A stretch of 64,000 nucleotides of DNA from Neostapfia colusana (GCA_030760725.1 JASWHV010000008.1:57759671-57823670), one strand, 5' to 3'. Positions 12,456-24,700 are shown, counted from the stretch's first letter. The notes: generated from the letters alone by a model not told the origin. Made by a program: numbers and translations.

Positions 12456-12650
12456 TCACTTCTTGTCTTCAGAAGGCCTGTGATTCCAGCTCTGCTTTTT
12501 AGATCACAAGAACGGCATACGCATCCACACAACACTTCACACCTACACCTCATCAGTTATCATATATGTGTGATTGCAGTTGCAGTTTAGCAAAATGGAG
12601 CGTAACTATAAGGAAATCTGGTACACACACCCACCGTTGTATTTTGGGTT

Positions 12651-13782
12651 CTATAGTTTTCTCAGGCCGAACCGACGGTCTCTACTCTGGTAAGAGGCCA
12701 ACGCCCGGAGGTACTCGTCCTCATCAAAATCAGGCCACATCTTGTCGGAGAAGAAGAGCTCCGAGTAAGCAGACTGCCACAGCAGGAAGTTGCTCAGCCT
12801 CAGCTCGCCGCTGGTCCTGATGAGAAGGTCGGGGCAGGAGAACTCGCCGGCGACGCTTGTCCCGAGCCTGCTGGCGATCAGCGCGTCGTCGATGTCCTCT
12901 GGCTTGATCCGGCCGTCCCGCGCCTCCAGCGCGAGGGCTCGGCACGCCTGCGCAATGTCCCGTCGCCCGCTGTAGCCGATCGCTAGCATGAGGACGAGAT
13001 CCGAGTTGTCCCTCGTGGCCTCGTAGGCTTCCCTCGCGGCGCTCATCAGGGAGGCCGGCCGTTGCGGGGAGTCACCGATGACGTGCAGCCTGATTCCCTC
13101 GCTGTTCGTGCAGAAACAAGAAAAATAAAATCACTACCTGGATATGGAAATGGTACACGTGCAATGAATTTGAGGTGCACCTGGGGAACTCGTCGGTCAT
13201 GTCGCGGATATACCCTTCGCAGAACCCCATCAAGCAGTCAACCTCCGCCTGCCGACAGACAACAAGAAATCAAGAACACCCTGCGTCAGGCTCGCCGGCG
13301 AGGTGGCGAAGGCAGAGCTATAGTCAAGCAGCGCAGTGACGGCGCCGTGCCTTGGGTCGGGAGAAGTTCTCGTGGGAGCACGCGAAGGCGGTGACCGCGC
13401 GGACGCCCCAGGCGCGCGAGAGCCGCACGATCCGCTCCAGCGTCTGGCGCCCAGCCCGGTGGCCCTCCGTAACCGGCAGCCCACGCGCGCGCGCCCACCG
13501 CGAGTGCCCGTCCATCACCACCGCCACGTGCCGCGGCACCGACTCCCCGTGCCCGAGGAGCGCCGCAGACGCGTCAGCTGGAACGTCGGCGTCGGGCTTG
13601 TCCACGCCCCCGCGGGCGCAGCATTGCGGTAGGGGCAGGCGGCGTGCGCTGGTGAGGGGCGCCGGCCATGGCGTGGCGCTGGGAGCGTGAGTGAGCAGCA
13701 TGGGCAGCCGTGCCTCGATCTCTTCTTCTTCGTGTAAAAAATGCTCGGCTCTACAGATCTCTACCGTGGACATAACAGCCAT
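12651..13782 (-). CDS. cis-Prenyltransferase (polyprenyl/dehydrodolichyl diphosphate synthase family), 3 exons
   Basis: Condenses isopentenyl diphosphate onto an allylic diphosphate in cis to make polyprenyl diphosphates. Minus strand. Exon 1 13782-13351, exon 2 13248-13181, exon 3 13101-12651. Introns are 102 bp (acceptor GGCAG, donor AAG|GCACGG, a GC-type site) and 79 bp (donor CAG|GTGCAC, acceptor CGAACAG). Phases agree, giving 316 residues from the ATG at 13782, or 289 from the ATG at 13701. Family motifs are in order: HVAVVMDGHSRWA with the catalytic Asp (the usual DGN is DGH), GHRAG, ACSHENFSRPK, AEVDCLMG, HVIGDSPQRP, DLLIRTSGELRLSNFLLWQ and AYSELFF. The Ser/Arg-bearing N-terminus could be a plastid transit peptide. 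A TATATAT at 13798-13804 lies too near 13782 for a normal leader, which favours the start at 13701. Only the GC donor is odd; otherwise the gene looks intact. Confidence 0.88.
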
Positions 13783-13796
13783 GGAGGCGTGGCATG

Positions 13797-13805
13797 GTAT
13801 ATATG
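13797..13805 (-). promoter_or_regulatory. Possible TATA box of the cis-prenyltransferase gene
   Basis: GCATATATACC on the minus strand is the only good TATA match just upstream. Transcription would be expected to start near 13770, so translation would begin at 13773 or more likely 13701. Confidence 0.4.
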
Positions 13806-14885
13806 CCGTCGAGGGGCTTGTGGTCGCCTGTCTTTGTTCATGAAAAATATAGAAAAATGTTTGGTTAACCACAATTTTGGCTCCATTACTGTGAAAGCAA
13901 TAGCACGCACATGAAATCTTCCCTCGTGAGAACTTGATATGTACACATGCAATTGCTCCACGAAGCACGATGTACTTATGACTATAGATCGTTTTCATCA
14001 CATTTTAAAGGATGATCCTCGTCACCCGCAATATCGAGGTAGCTCCGTCGCGTGCGTACGCCTGGCGCTCCGCGGACCGCAGTTGCCCCTCTTTCAACGG
14101 GATAGTGGATGACTTTCCGCTGCTCTCCAACCATCCTCTGAAGGAGGTTGGTTCACGTCTTCTTGTGTTTGTAGGTCTTCAAATAGAACCACATCGTCTT
14201 TGCTCCTATCAACCTGGTCCATGGGTGAAGAGCACAAACAAGAAACGCCTCCCGTCCATGAGAACATCAGTGATAAAAAAAGAACTCAAGAAACAAACAA
14301 AAGCTCTCTACCTGTCACGTCAAATGTTATTGAGGGCGTAATAGACGATTGTCGAATAAAAAAGAGAAGTATTTGAAGAAAGATCTCATGGTTGTGACAC
14401 AGTGGTTCACTCATGTTTAGACCATCCCGTGGCTACTAGCCCTACGTTATGTTTTGTGCTTGTATTGAGTGGTTCTTGTGTTCACCCTCTTTCCTTCTTC
14501 CAACCAGAGTACCCCATTTTTTAGTTCAAGGTTTCCTTTTACAACGGGAGTTGGATAAAAATGTAATAATTAGGGTAGGTTCCAGTCATATTGAGGTTAG
14601 TCTGTCTTTAAGGGCATGGAGGAACGGTCATGTCTCCTGCCGAATAAAATAGCTTTCGGCGATTGTCAGGCACGTGCATTGGCGCTTGTTCGCATCCGCA
14701 TTGAAAACTGTTAGAGTGAAGCGGGGGCCTTGCAGTGACACTGCAGGCGTGGAGGCTGACGTGATTCGTCAGTTACGCACACACAGGGAGTAGTGAGAGC
14801 ATGTTGTCTCATTATTTGCCTTGCTCCACTTAGTCATGTCGAGCCTTTGCTCGAGGGTGTGGCAGCACCGCATGCACCATCATGA
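13806..14885. other. Intergenic, no feature recognised
   Basis: About 1.1 kb with short open frames only, no terminal repeats, no primer site and no recognisable protein. It includes the upstream region of the prenyltransferase. Confidence 0.5.
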
Positions 14886-15261
14886 TGTTGGAATTTTGGC
14901 CCAAGACCCATGCAGGAAATAACAATAATTTTAAATAAATCTCAAAGGTCCAATAGTGCAAGAAAGGGTGGTGCTAGTGATTTAGTACCACATAGGAGGT
15001 TTGAGGGAAGCAACTCCTACATATAAGGGAGGTTGTCTTTTCACTCACTAAGTGAGAGGTAAGAAGAGAGGAGAGGGGTGGCCCACGCTCGCTCCTCCTC
15101 TTCCCTCGCTCGCCTCGCACACGTGCGTGCGCGCGTGTTTTCGTGTGAATTCGAGTCGAGCCCAACTTTTATTTTTGCTGCAAAAAAATTCGGTTGGGCT
15201 TTGTGGGCTTTTTGGGCTTACAAATTGGGCTGACTCTGAGTTAGATAGAGACCGGACCGGA
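14886..15261 (+). repeat. Probable Copia-like LTR remnant, interrupted by a CACTA element
   Basis: Starts TGTTGGAATTTTGGCCC. Contains TAGTACCACATAGGAGG and CTACATATAAGGG (TATA-like, about 15018-15030), a combination common in grass Copia LTRs. Sequence of the same character resumes after the CACTA insertion at 15417 and fades by about 15950. No matching second LTR, primer site or target duplication was found, so the class and right boundary are uncertain. Confidence 0.45.
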
Positions 15262-15416
15262 CACTACTACAAAACCGCCTGTGATAAAGAGTCTTCATGG
15301 GCGGATCCATTAACGTTAAGACTGCCGCCCGTGATAACTATTTTCACAGGCGGTTTGAGTTTCCGCCTGTGATAATACGTTTGGAGCCGCCTGAGATAAA
15401 GGTTGTTGTAGTAGTA
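15262..15416. mobile_element. CACTA-type miniature element, 155 bp
   Basis: Left end CACTACTACAAAA and right end TTGTTGTAGTAGTA are inverted, with the last base changed. The interior has four to five CCGCCTGTG/CACAGGCGG-type repeats, like the element at 43-236, which lies in the opposite orientation. A 3-bp duplication is not evident. Confidence 0.75.
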
Positions 15417-15987
15417 TACGCATGTTGCAGATAAATCGGATCCATAACCGAATCGATCCCTAACAGAGACTCTATATACTGTGGCGTGCGCAGTAGAGGA
15501 AAAATGTCGAAAACAAATCTTTCCACGTTCGAGTTTCTTGCACCGCCATTATCTACTCCATCCCGAGCGCCGGCGTGCACCGACGATCGGGGGAGCAGGT
15601 CTCCGGAACCGCCCGCCCTTGCAATCCTGCACTGGGAGAGGGCGAATAAGGTTTTTGGAAAGCGCTCTGCGCAACTACTCACGTTCTTCATCACGGATCC
15701 CCTACCGCTGAGATCGGACACTGCTGCCCAGCGTCGTCACCAATGTGTGCATTGACTGACTGTCGTCAAATCTGCATTTGCAGCGATTACTCCAGTTTCA
15801 TATCGGTACTCCTAATCAGACTTCTCGTTTGCTAGTGTTTCTCGCTGTTCGAAGTCGTGGTTTTCCGGAATTAATCAGTAAATTGCCAATTTCTTCTAAC
15901 ATTGATGCATAATTGAGAATTAGTCCCGACCCAATACGACTGAGTCGGGGGCAGCGTCGCTAAGCCATATCAGGCAGACCTCTGACC
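15417..15987. other. Continuation of LTR-like sequence, no gene
   Basis: Contains TCTATATACTGTGGCGTGCGC (15471-15491), suggestive of LTR/leader sequence, and short open frames without family motifs. The last 8 bases (15980-15987) are the left target duplication of the next element. Confidence 0.35.
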
Positions 15988-16631
15988 TAGGGATGAAAAC
16001 GGACGGATATGGACGGATAAAATGCTTTTCCATATCCATATCCATATTAAAAATTTCAGTAACGGATTCGGATCGGATGTTGTCGGAAACGGATATATCG
16101 GACGTATCGGAAACGGATTCATCGGATCGAAAAATTATGGATATCGGACGGAATTCGGATATTTATTTAGGAAAAACAATTCATAAGTAACATAAATTCA
16201 TAGTTCATACATATAATTCAAAACACATCCACATCAAATTTATACATGATTCATACATGAAACCTGAAACACATAAATAGTTCGTATATAATGCATATAT
16301 GGTTCATACATTTTATTGCCACGCATCAATGATAACATTACAATAATATTTTCTAACCTTCACCCGCGGGGGCTACCGGGTTGGGTTAGCCTGTTAGGAT
16401 TTTTGTTGCGTCGGATATATTTCGGATATTGTTCAGATATATCCGACCCAATATGGGTATCCGATAAAACGGATGGATTTTGATTAAAACCCTATCCGAT
16501 CCGATATCCGATTTCAAATATCCGAATACGTATCCGAATCCAAAAAAATCCATCAAAAACAGATATGGATCGGATATTTTCGAAAATAGTTGCGGACGAA
16601 TCGAAAAATATACGATCCGTTTTCATCCCTA
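15988..16631. mobile_element. Non-autonomous hAT-type element, 644 bp, TSD CTCTGACC
   Basis: Inverted ends TAGGGATGAAAACGGA and TCCGTTTTCATCCCTA, flanked by a perfect 8-bp duplication CTCTGACC (15980-15987 and 16632-16639). The interior is filled with ATCCGATATCCG/CGGATATCGGA-type repeats on both arms and an AT-rich centre. No transposase frame. Confidence 0.93.
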
Positions 16632-16639
16632 CTCTGACC

Positions 16640-16932
16640 TAACCTTGACCGCTGGAGTCTTGGCTTTGTCTCGTGGGCTTCAATCTTTCTTAGACTCAGA
16701 CTATAGGCATGCCTTCATCTTTAGGGGTTTTATGGTTTTGGGGATCACAGGCCATCGATGCTTAATGACGGTTAGTTGGTACCCGTTCTCAATACGCCGA
16801 CAGGCATGGCGCCGCCCCCACCCACAATGCGCACAACTGGCCTTGGGCCCCCCGCGTGTCGCTCGGCTATGTCGCGAGCATAACGCCTCAAGCGAAGCTC
16901 CTTCGTCAACCACGTCATGTATTAGAGCTCAG
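16640..16932. other. Unassigned single-copy-like sequence
   Basis: No recognisable gene or repeat. Confidence 0.4.
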
Positions 16933-17100
16933 TGTTAGAAACTATAATTAGGGGTGTGACACAGGGGTATATTAGTCATTAGAGAGGGATTAGGGTTAGG
17001 GGTAGTTTAGTCTTTTCTCCCCTCCTAATCCCTCTATATAATCACACCTGTACTCCAGCTTTTCCATCATCTCAATACAATTATCATTAGCCCTCTTTCA
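16933..17100 (+). repeat. Short LTR (168 bp) of a Copia-like or TRIM-like element
   Basis: Starts TGTTAGAAAC and ends CCCTCTTTCA, immediately followed by TGGTATCATTAGC, a primer-site-like sequence. It contains CTCTATATAATC (TATA-like) near 17033. The internal region that follows begins with an ATG at 17150 and a proline- and alanine-rich frame of low complexity, and is cut off at 17516 by element A. Confidence 0.6.
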
Positions 17101-17516
17101 TGGTATCATTAGCTAGGAATAATCAGGATTAGGGCTAACCCTAATCCTAATGGGCCAGCCGCCGCCGCAGCAGCCCTGGGCGCACGCCGCCGCCACCCCA
17201 CCCTGCGCCACCGCCACCAGAACCACCGCCGCCCCTGGTGCGCCGCCCGCCGCCGCCAGGGCGCCGCCAGCCGCCGGATCTGGGCTGCCCACGCAGGGGG
17301 GCGCCGCCTCCTAGGGAGGACAGCGCGCGGAGGCAGGAGCCACCGCCACCCCACCCTGGGCGCGGGGAGGGGCCGCCGCCGCCGCCACCTCCGGATCCGG
17401 GGCCGCCGCGCCCTGGGTCGGGGCGGCTCCGCCCGGATTCAGGCCGCCCCACCCAGATGGGGGCCACGCGCGCACGGGGGGGGGGGGGGGGGCGTCACCT
17501 CCCTTGTCTGGGCCGC
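17101..17516 (+). mobile_element. Truncated internal region of the short-LTR element, very GC-rich
   Basis: Primer-site-like TGGTATCA at 17101, then CCGCCGCC-rich low-complexity sequence and a run of 17 G (17476-17492). A proline-rich gag-like N-terminus is possible, but low complexity gives open frames on both strands, so I assign no protein. Element A begins at 17517. Confidence 0.4.
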
Positions 17517-20500
17517 TGTAACAGCTCTGATACCAGATGTGACAGCCAGGACCTCGTCAGGTGGTGTCGTGTTATGCGGCACCCAACAACACACGGGTCG
17601 ATGAACACAGATCATATTACATAAATAGTTTGCGGAAGCGTACAAGAAAGTTCTACAAATACTTGTACCAGAGTAAACTACAACGGAAGACTATCACTCT
17701 CACGACTCATATCTAGACTAGCAACAAAGAAACAGTCCAGCCCGCGGACGTTTCTTACTAGCAACACGACGACAATCTGCAGCGGCGAGGATGCTCTTTG
17801 AGTAAGCACTCGGAGGTTCCCGAGTCTCATCGGCATCCCTTCTCATAAGCATCGAGTCAATTACCTGCAAAACAACTCGGATAGCATCCGTGAGCATAAC
17901 GCTCAGCAAGACCTAATCATGAAACTCTAAGTGAGGTTATGAACCTAACATAGGATGGCATAAGTATAATTAAACTCGCCTAAAAGTGAATTCTTACTTT
18001 CAGGTATTATTGTAGTATTTTAAGTAACCCTGGGCACGCCACATCGGGAGTCCACAATCAAACAAGAAACGCTTTCCCCCAATGTAAATTGCTCATGGCA
18101 TAAAAGAATCGAGTTTGCACTAGCCTATTCATCAAGATCCAATACAAGGTAGGATAATACTTCACATCAAGATGGTTAGTTCCTTTCTCATGCAAGTTCT
18201 TACTACGTCACGACTGTGAGAACAAGTATGCTCGGTCCATTCCGCGAGCGACGGTGATTCGAATCAATAACACCCGGACTACACGACACATACGCCCGTA
18301 CTCGACGTTGCCTACAACAACCATCACTGACGTCATACGTGGCAGCCTTTCCCCCGTTTCACCCCCGCTGAATCGATCAAGTCGCCCCGTACAGTAGCTA
18401 CTCTCATGGTGCACCTACCGACATGAGATGTCATGAGAGTATTCCCCACATACTGCACACCGGCCGTTCGCCTGAGGCGACCCGAAAAGTCCCAATGATA
18501 GCTTCCCGAGGTACATCGGATTACTGGGTCCCATATAGCCAGCATGAGTCTGGTACACAACTCAAACTTGTTCAACAGGGCCGCATACGGATCGGTCCTT
18601 TACCGACACGGACAGGTCTACAGCACCTAGGCCCCTATGTCCTGCTGCCCCTACAACCTTCCGGTCTCAACTTTAACTTGCTAATTCATTTACGAACCAA
18701 TCCCGTATGCCCCTGTTGTTCCTGAAACTGCGAGTAGCATCTCACCACTCGACTTCTACCGAACCGTACTTAAGCATGGCAGTTCTACACGGTGAAAGAC
18801 ACCTACCCAATACTCCATGGGTCATTTGGCTATGCAAGAGGAGTATCAATCACTAGACCTAATGCACAGTTCATGTCTTAACCGAAAGTGAATACAAAAC
18901 AAAAACTTAACAGCTGTTAAATGCAAACCGGAGCTTGCCTGTTTTGCAGGGTAGTCGTATATAACAGTTAGTGTCCTTGAAGATCCACCCTTGACTCTCC
19001 GGAGCTTGATCCACTTCGATGAATCACTCCTTTGAGTCCCCTTCGTTGTGGTTCCTATTGAAATGCATATGCATATGTTTTATAGACCGTAATGGAAAGA
19101 AGTTATGGAATTAATTTCTTAGGAACAGAGGTTGTGTGGAAAAGCCAAGCATGGCTTGGTTTGCCTCTGTTGTGCAAAGAACAGAAATAAACTAAATTGA
19201 CCTTAAGGCCTTAGCTATACCCTAACCATTTTCCTTAATGAACCTAATAGAGAAGCTGAAACGATTTGAGTGCAACAGAAGAACAAGAACTCCAATGGCC
19301 TCAAAACTTTTACAGCAGGTTCTATACTACCTAAGGATTTAGCTTGCCAAATTGCAGCTAATGTGGAGTCATATTGTGTCCTCCATAATTCTCACAATAG
19401 CTCTTATGTATTTTTCCCTTATACATAAGTATGGAGAATAAGAACAGGGAGTTCAAGGACTCATCTTGGGCTGATAATTTACATGTGAGTTCTTGATCAC
19501 ATGGGAGTAATCTGGTCCAAAATTCAGCCCTTTTACTTGAGTAGTTCTCCCAGAACAATTCTTTAAGCATTTGTACTCAAAAGAATTAATTATGTAGTAA
19601 TGTGCATTTTCATGCCCAACTAAGTGAACTAAAATTCCAAGTATGTCTCAGAGAGCTTGCCTAAATTTTCCTATGATTTTTGGAGCTATGGATTGCTCAG
19701 AACAGATTTTAGAAGTGGGAAACATTTTTTTGAAAATGTTTCTGGACTCTTTTGAACACAGTAGTTTGTATTTAGCAAATTCCTACTCAAATGATCTTCA
19801 AATGAGCTGCAAATTTGCTAGTAGGTCACTACTATGCTAAAGAATATTCTGGCAAAATTTGGGGATTTTTGGATAACCCAAACTCCCTCAATAATTATTT
19901 TTCAGAAAACCTTCCAAAATTTTCCAGAATATAATATTAACTTTCATACAAATCTGAGTTCATATTTGGATAGAACTTAGAGATATGAGTCCAACCCAAT
20001 TGGAATCACTCAAATTGGAGTTTTCTACAGGGAGATATGAATTTCTAAAGATTGAGCTAAGTCTGGAATTATTTTCCTATTGAAAATCTGGCTGGACCCA
20101 CTGTTTTGAATTCCAGCCAATAGAAATGAAGCCACACCGGGCCACAGCGTCTCTGCGCGCCAACACACGGGATCCCGGCCACGCCCGATCTCAGGTTTAA
20201 AATTAGAGCTGCAGACAGGCGGGGCCCACGCTTCGTCTTCTACCTCCCGCTCCTGGCTCGCGCCCGCGCGCTCCCCCTCACCGGAGTAACCGGAAGCTCG
20301 CCGGACCGGCCTTCCCGGCCACCGCCTGAGCTATAAATCGCCGCCAGGGGGTTTAGGGCCTCGAGGAACATGGCTTTGGGGTTTGCTAGGGCCGCCGATG
20401 ACCGGAACATGGCCGGCGACGTGTAACTGCCTCTGTGGTAGTTCGGCAGCGTCGCCCGAGGTCTCCAGCCCTCAAAAACTTGTGCCAACGAGCCCTACAG

Positions 20501-21724
20501 CACCAGTGTACCTCTACGAAGATCGACACGACCTCAAACTAGCTCGGAAACGGCTGGAACTAGGTCATCGTCGTGCGACCGAATGGGTCCGCCGTGAACC
20601 ACCCAAGAAAAGCTCGAAATTCATCGATCTGAGGCGTTTTCATGCGCTGGATGCAAAAGGGAAAATAATCGCTGGCTAATCCAGCTGCTACGTGCAAGAT
20701 TTGAGGACCTAGGAAGAATTAGAGAGCGGGAATTTGCTGAATCCATACCGGAAGCTCGGAATGAGTTCGCCGGAGCAAAACCTCGAAATTCGCCGCCGAT
20801 AGCTCGCGGCACGGCCTGAGCTTGGGCTGAGAGCAGCACCGCACCCGTGCGCGTCCGTAGGTGTGATCGCTCGGCCGTGAAACCCGCTGTGGAGGGCTGT
20901 CCACGAGCGCCCGATCACTTTTTCGGATTAGGTCGTGGCGGCGGCGGTCGTTCTCGGGCACCGGAGGCCGCAGCTCACTTGCTCGTGGGTCAGGGAGGTG
21001 GAGGCTGATCTCAGGGAAAGGTTTAGCAGCTCGGGGGAGGAGGAGGCGCGGTGGTTTCGCCGTTCTTTCGATCGGACCGACCTCGGGGCGCCAGCGCGTG
21101 GAGACCGGCAGCAGGAGCTGGCACGGAAAGCTCCTCTGTGGCGCTCGTGAGCTGCTCGGGAAAATTTCCCACCGAGAGCAAAACTTAGTGAGTAAGTCTC
21201 CTCCTTCAGCTCTATGACATGTGGGTCCCACTCCACATATACCTCCCAAATATCTGTTCAAGCTGATCTCTTTAATCCCCAGAATTCTAAGTTTAAAAAG
21301 GTGGGCTAGAATTTGAATTCCTCAAATTCAGTTTGAATTTGCAAGACTAAATCTGAATTTGGTTTAGAATTTGCAATATCTTCTTTTTAGCTCTCTTTTG
21401 AGCACACCCTACAAATGGAAAGTTGGTGAGCAAACTCCTCCCTATGATTCCATCTATATGGCTGCATTTTCATTCAAAGTCCTTGACCACCACATGTGTG
21501 AACTTTGAATTTCAAATCTGAATTTTAAACTCACATGCAAAGAGATATTTAACTCCTTATTGGTTCAACACTTTTAAATAAAAAGGTGGACCTCATGTTG
21601 GATGTTCATCCATGTATTACCTTGCATGAAGAAAAGTTTTAGCAAGTCCCATTTTTCATGTCTTTGCCACACATATGAATTCAAACTTTAGTTTTTATTC
21701 ATACACATTTTTGGGACTTTTACA
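17517..21724 (-). repeat. 3' LTR of element A (Tekay/Del-type, minus, 4.2 kb)
   Basis: On the minus strand it starts TGTAAAAGTCCC at 21724, next to a polypurine tract, and ends CTGTTACA at 17517. The same end occurs in the right copy at 27823. Just inside the end lies a full TGGTATCAGAGC primer-site sequence (17524-17535, rc), also present in the right copy at 27830-27841, so a primer-site copy is now part of this LTR. It holds the shared mini-exon, the conserved intron motif and the terminal exon. The alignable parts of the two A LTRs differ by several percent plus an 11-bp indel, so A is older than B and D. Confidence 0.85.
17718..19054 (-). other. Putative LTR-embedded spliced small ORF, copy in left LTR of A
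   Basis: Minus strand. Mini-exon 19054-18939 (116 nt, longer than in other families), preceded by TTCAATAG and followed by GCAAGCTCCGGTTT. It is open in one frame and ends in phase 0. Terminal exon 17864-17718, preceded by TTGTTTTGCAG, opens in phase 0 and stops at 17720-17718 after 48 codons. The terminal exon is basic at its end (SKKRPRAG), unlike the acidic tails in B, D, E and F, and has no W-E motif. The right LTR keeps the same exon at 28170-28024 with one amino-acid change. Confidence 0.4.
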
Positions 21725-21758
21725 TTCATCCCCCCTTAAAAGAATCTCGTCCCGAGAT
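21725..21758 (-). other. Polypurine tract and hairpin of element A
   Basis: On the minus strand an inverted repeat ATCTCG/CGAGAT (21758-21744) is followed by TCTTTTAAGGGGGGATGAA up to the LTR start, as in B, C and D. Confidence 0.85.
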
Positions 21759-21788
21759 TACAAAAGAGGAACATGACGGGAGAGGTAA

Positions 21789-24700
21789 TTACAAACTGTA
21801 CAAAGATAAAAGTTCCGGGTAGTTGGTGCGGAGATAATCTTCACTTTCCCACGTCGCCTCTTCCGTGGTGTGATTACTCCAAAGCACCTTGAAGAATCTG
21901 ATCGTCCGGTTCCGGGTTACCCGGGCCTTTTCATCCAAAATCTGAACCGGTCGCTCGGTGTAGGTCAGGTCCGGTTTCAGTTCGTCGATGTCCTCAGTGC
22001 GGACAGCAGCGGTGAATTTGAGGCACTTCCGCAGCTGTGAAACATGAAATACATCATGAACACCCGCTAGACTTGCCGGTAACTCCAGCCGGTAGGCTAC
22101 GTGTCCACACTTCTCCGTGATAGCAAAAGGACCAATAAAACAGAGAGCGAGTTTCCCCTTTACACCGAACCAGTGAATTCCCTTCATCGGAGATACCCGA
22201 AGGTACACATGCTCTCCGACGTTAAAATGCAAAGGCCTACGCCGTTGATCAGCGTAGCTCTTCTGTCGGGATTGTGCAGCCTTTAAGTTCTCTTGTGTCA
22301 ACCGAACTCGGTCTTCGGCTTCGTTGACAAGTTCAATCCCAAAAAGAACTCTTTCGCCGGACTCACACCAATTCAGTGGTGTGCGACACTTCCGGCCGTA
22401 GAGAGCTTCATACGGTGCCATTTTAATACTTGCTTAATAACCGTTGTTATATGAAAACTCCGCCAGCGGTAGGTGATCGTCCCAATTCCTACCGTGGTGG
22501 ATGGCACACGCCCTCAACATATCCTCAAGCACTTGATTCACCCTCTCGGTTTGTCCATCGGTTTGAGGGTGATATGCGGAGCTTCTAATTAGCTTGGTGC
22601 CCAACGAGGCATGCAGCTGCTCCCGAAACCGAGCAACGAACAGCGTACCTCGATCTGAAATGATGGTCTTTGGGACACCATGTGAGCATATAATCCTGGA
22701 GATGAATAACTCCGCATATTGCTTTGCTCGATAATGAGTGTTCACCGGTATGAAATGAGCTGATTTTGTCAACCGGTCAACGATCACCCATATCGAGTCA
22801 TGCTTCTGGGATGTGAGCGGTAATCCGACGATGAAGTCCATACTCACATCCTCCCATTTCCATGCCGGTATCTTCAGAGGTTGTAGCGGTCCGGCTTTCC
22901 GCATATGATCAGCCTTGACCCATCTACATGTATCGCATTCGGATACGTATTTAGCGATTTCCCTCTTCATCCTCGTCCACCAAAATTTCTGTTTCAAATC
23001 TTGGTACATCTTGTTACTTCCGGGATGAATGGAAAACTTCGACAGGTGGGCTTCATCCAAGATCTTCTTCCGGAGTTTCATATTGTGCAGTACCACTATA
23101 CGGTCGTTAAACCATATTGTACCGTTCTCATCCTTCCGGAAGCATTTCACCTCTCCGTTGTCCAGTCTTCTCCGTATGTGAGACATACCTCTGTCCCTTC
23201 TTTGAGCCTCAACAATCTCTTCATGGATTGTCGGAATGAGCGCGAGATTATAAAGCGCGCCATACGGAATGACACGGAGGCTTGGTTCTTCATCTTCCAA
23301 CTCAGCAGCTGCTAAGTTGTGAACGTGGGCCTTCCGACTCAGCGCGTTGGCAACCACGTTTGCTTTTCCTGGATGATAGTGGATCTCAATTTCATAATCT
23401 TTGATGAGCTCCAACCATCTACGTTGTCTCATATTTAGCTCCTTCTGCGTGAAGATATACTTCAAGCTTTTGTGGTCGGTGTAGAGGTGAACAAGATTAC
23501 CCAGTAGGTAATGCCTCCACATCTTTAACGCCAACACCACAGCAGCAAGCTCAAGATCGTGAGTTGGATAATGCTGCTCGTGGTTTCGCAGTTGGCGAGA
23601 CCCATAGGCGACTACACGCCCTTCTTGCATCAGAACGCAGCTGAGACCGATGCCGTATGCATCACAGTATACATCAAATGGCTTCGTCGTGTCCGGCTGA
23701 GTAAGAACTGGAGCTGTTGTGAGATGTTTCACCAAGGTTTTGAATGCGGCTTCACATGCTGCATTCCACATGTATTTAGTGCCCTTCTTCAGCAGCTCCG
23801 TCATTGGTTTAGCAATCTTTGAAAAGCTCAGAATAAACCTCCGATAATACCCCGCTAAACCTAGGAAACTTCGGACCTCGTGGACAGATTTGGGAGATTC
23901 CCACTTCAGCACTTGTTCAATTTTGCTGGGGTCCGGCAATGCCCTCTGCTGAAATAATATGGCCTAGGAAAGGCACTTGATCAATCCAAAATTCGCACTT
24001 GCTGAACTTGGCATATAATTGATGCTCCCTCAACCGTTGTAGCACAATACGCAAATGTTCAGTGTGCTCTTCTTTAGATTTGGAGTAAACCAATATGTCG
24101 TCGATGAATACCACGACGAACTTGTCTAACTCCGGCATGAACACAGAATTCATCAAGTACATGAAGTGTGCCGGAGCGTTGATTAGCCCAAATAACATGA
24201 CGAGGTACTCATAGAGTTCGTATCTCGTTGAGAAAGCTGTCTTCAGTATGTCCTCCGGTCGGATTTTGATTTGATGATATCCCGACCGAAGATCCATCTT
24301 CAAAAACACCTTGCACCCACAAGTTGATCAAACAGGATGTCGATGCGGGGCAAAGGATACTTGTTCTTGATCGTGACAGCATTTAGAGGACGGTAATCAA
24401 CACATAGCCGTAGTGTTTCGTCCTTCTTCTTAATGAACATCGCAGAGCAACCCCAAGGTGAAGAACTTGGTCGTATGAAACCCTTGCTCATAAGTTCATT
24501 CAGTTGCTCTTTCAACTCCGCTAGCTCGTCAGGTGCCATCTTGTAAGGCCTTCATGAGATAGGCGTCGTTCCCGGCGCCAGTTCAATCTTGAACTCGACG
24601 TCCCGTTCGGGTGGCATACCCGGTAAATCATCGGGAAAAACGTAGGGATAATAACGTACCACCGGAATCTCTTCAAGCTTCAGCGCTTCTGTGTGGTAGG

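Noticed and set aside
17524..17535. Matches to initiator-methionine tRNA (GCTCTGATACCA) at several places, considered as tRNA genes
   Set aside because: Only the 12-base 3' end is present and each copy sits at an LTR edge, so these are primer binding sites.
17538..17545. TG at 17538 as the end of LTR A
   Set aside because: The sequence shared by both A LTR copies extends to 17517/27823, including the primer-site copy, and only there diverges.
17238..17624. Long proline/arginine-rich open frames on both strands
   Set aside because: Low-complexity GC-rich sequence gives open frames in all directions. No family motif.
20333..20340. Plus-strand TATAAAT inside LTR A
   Set aside because: LTR A is transcribed from the minus strand. 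No exon-like sequence follows on the plus strand, so this is probably chance.
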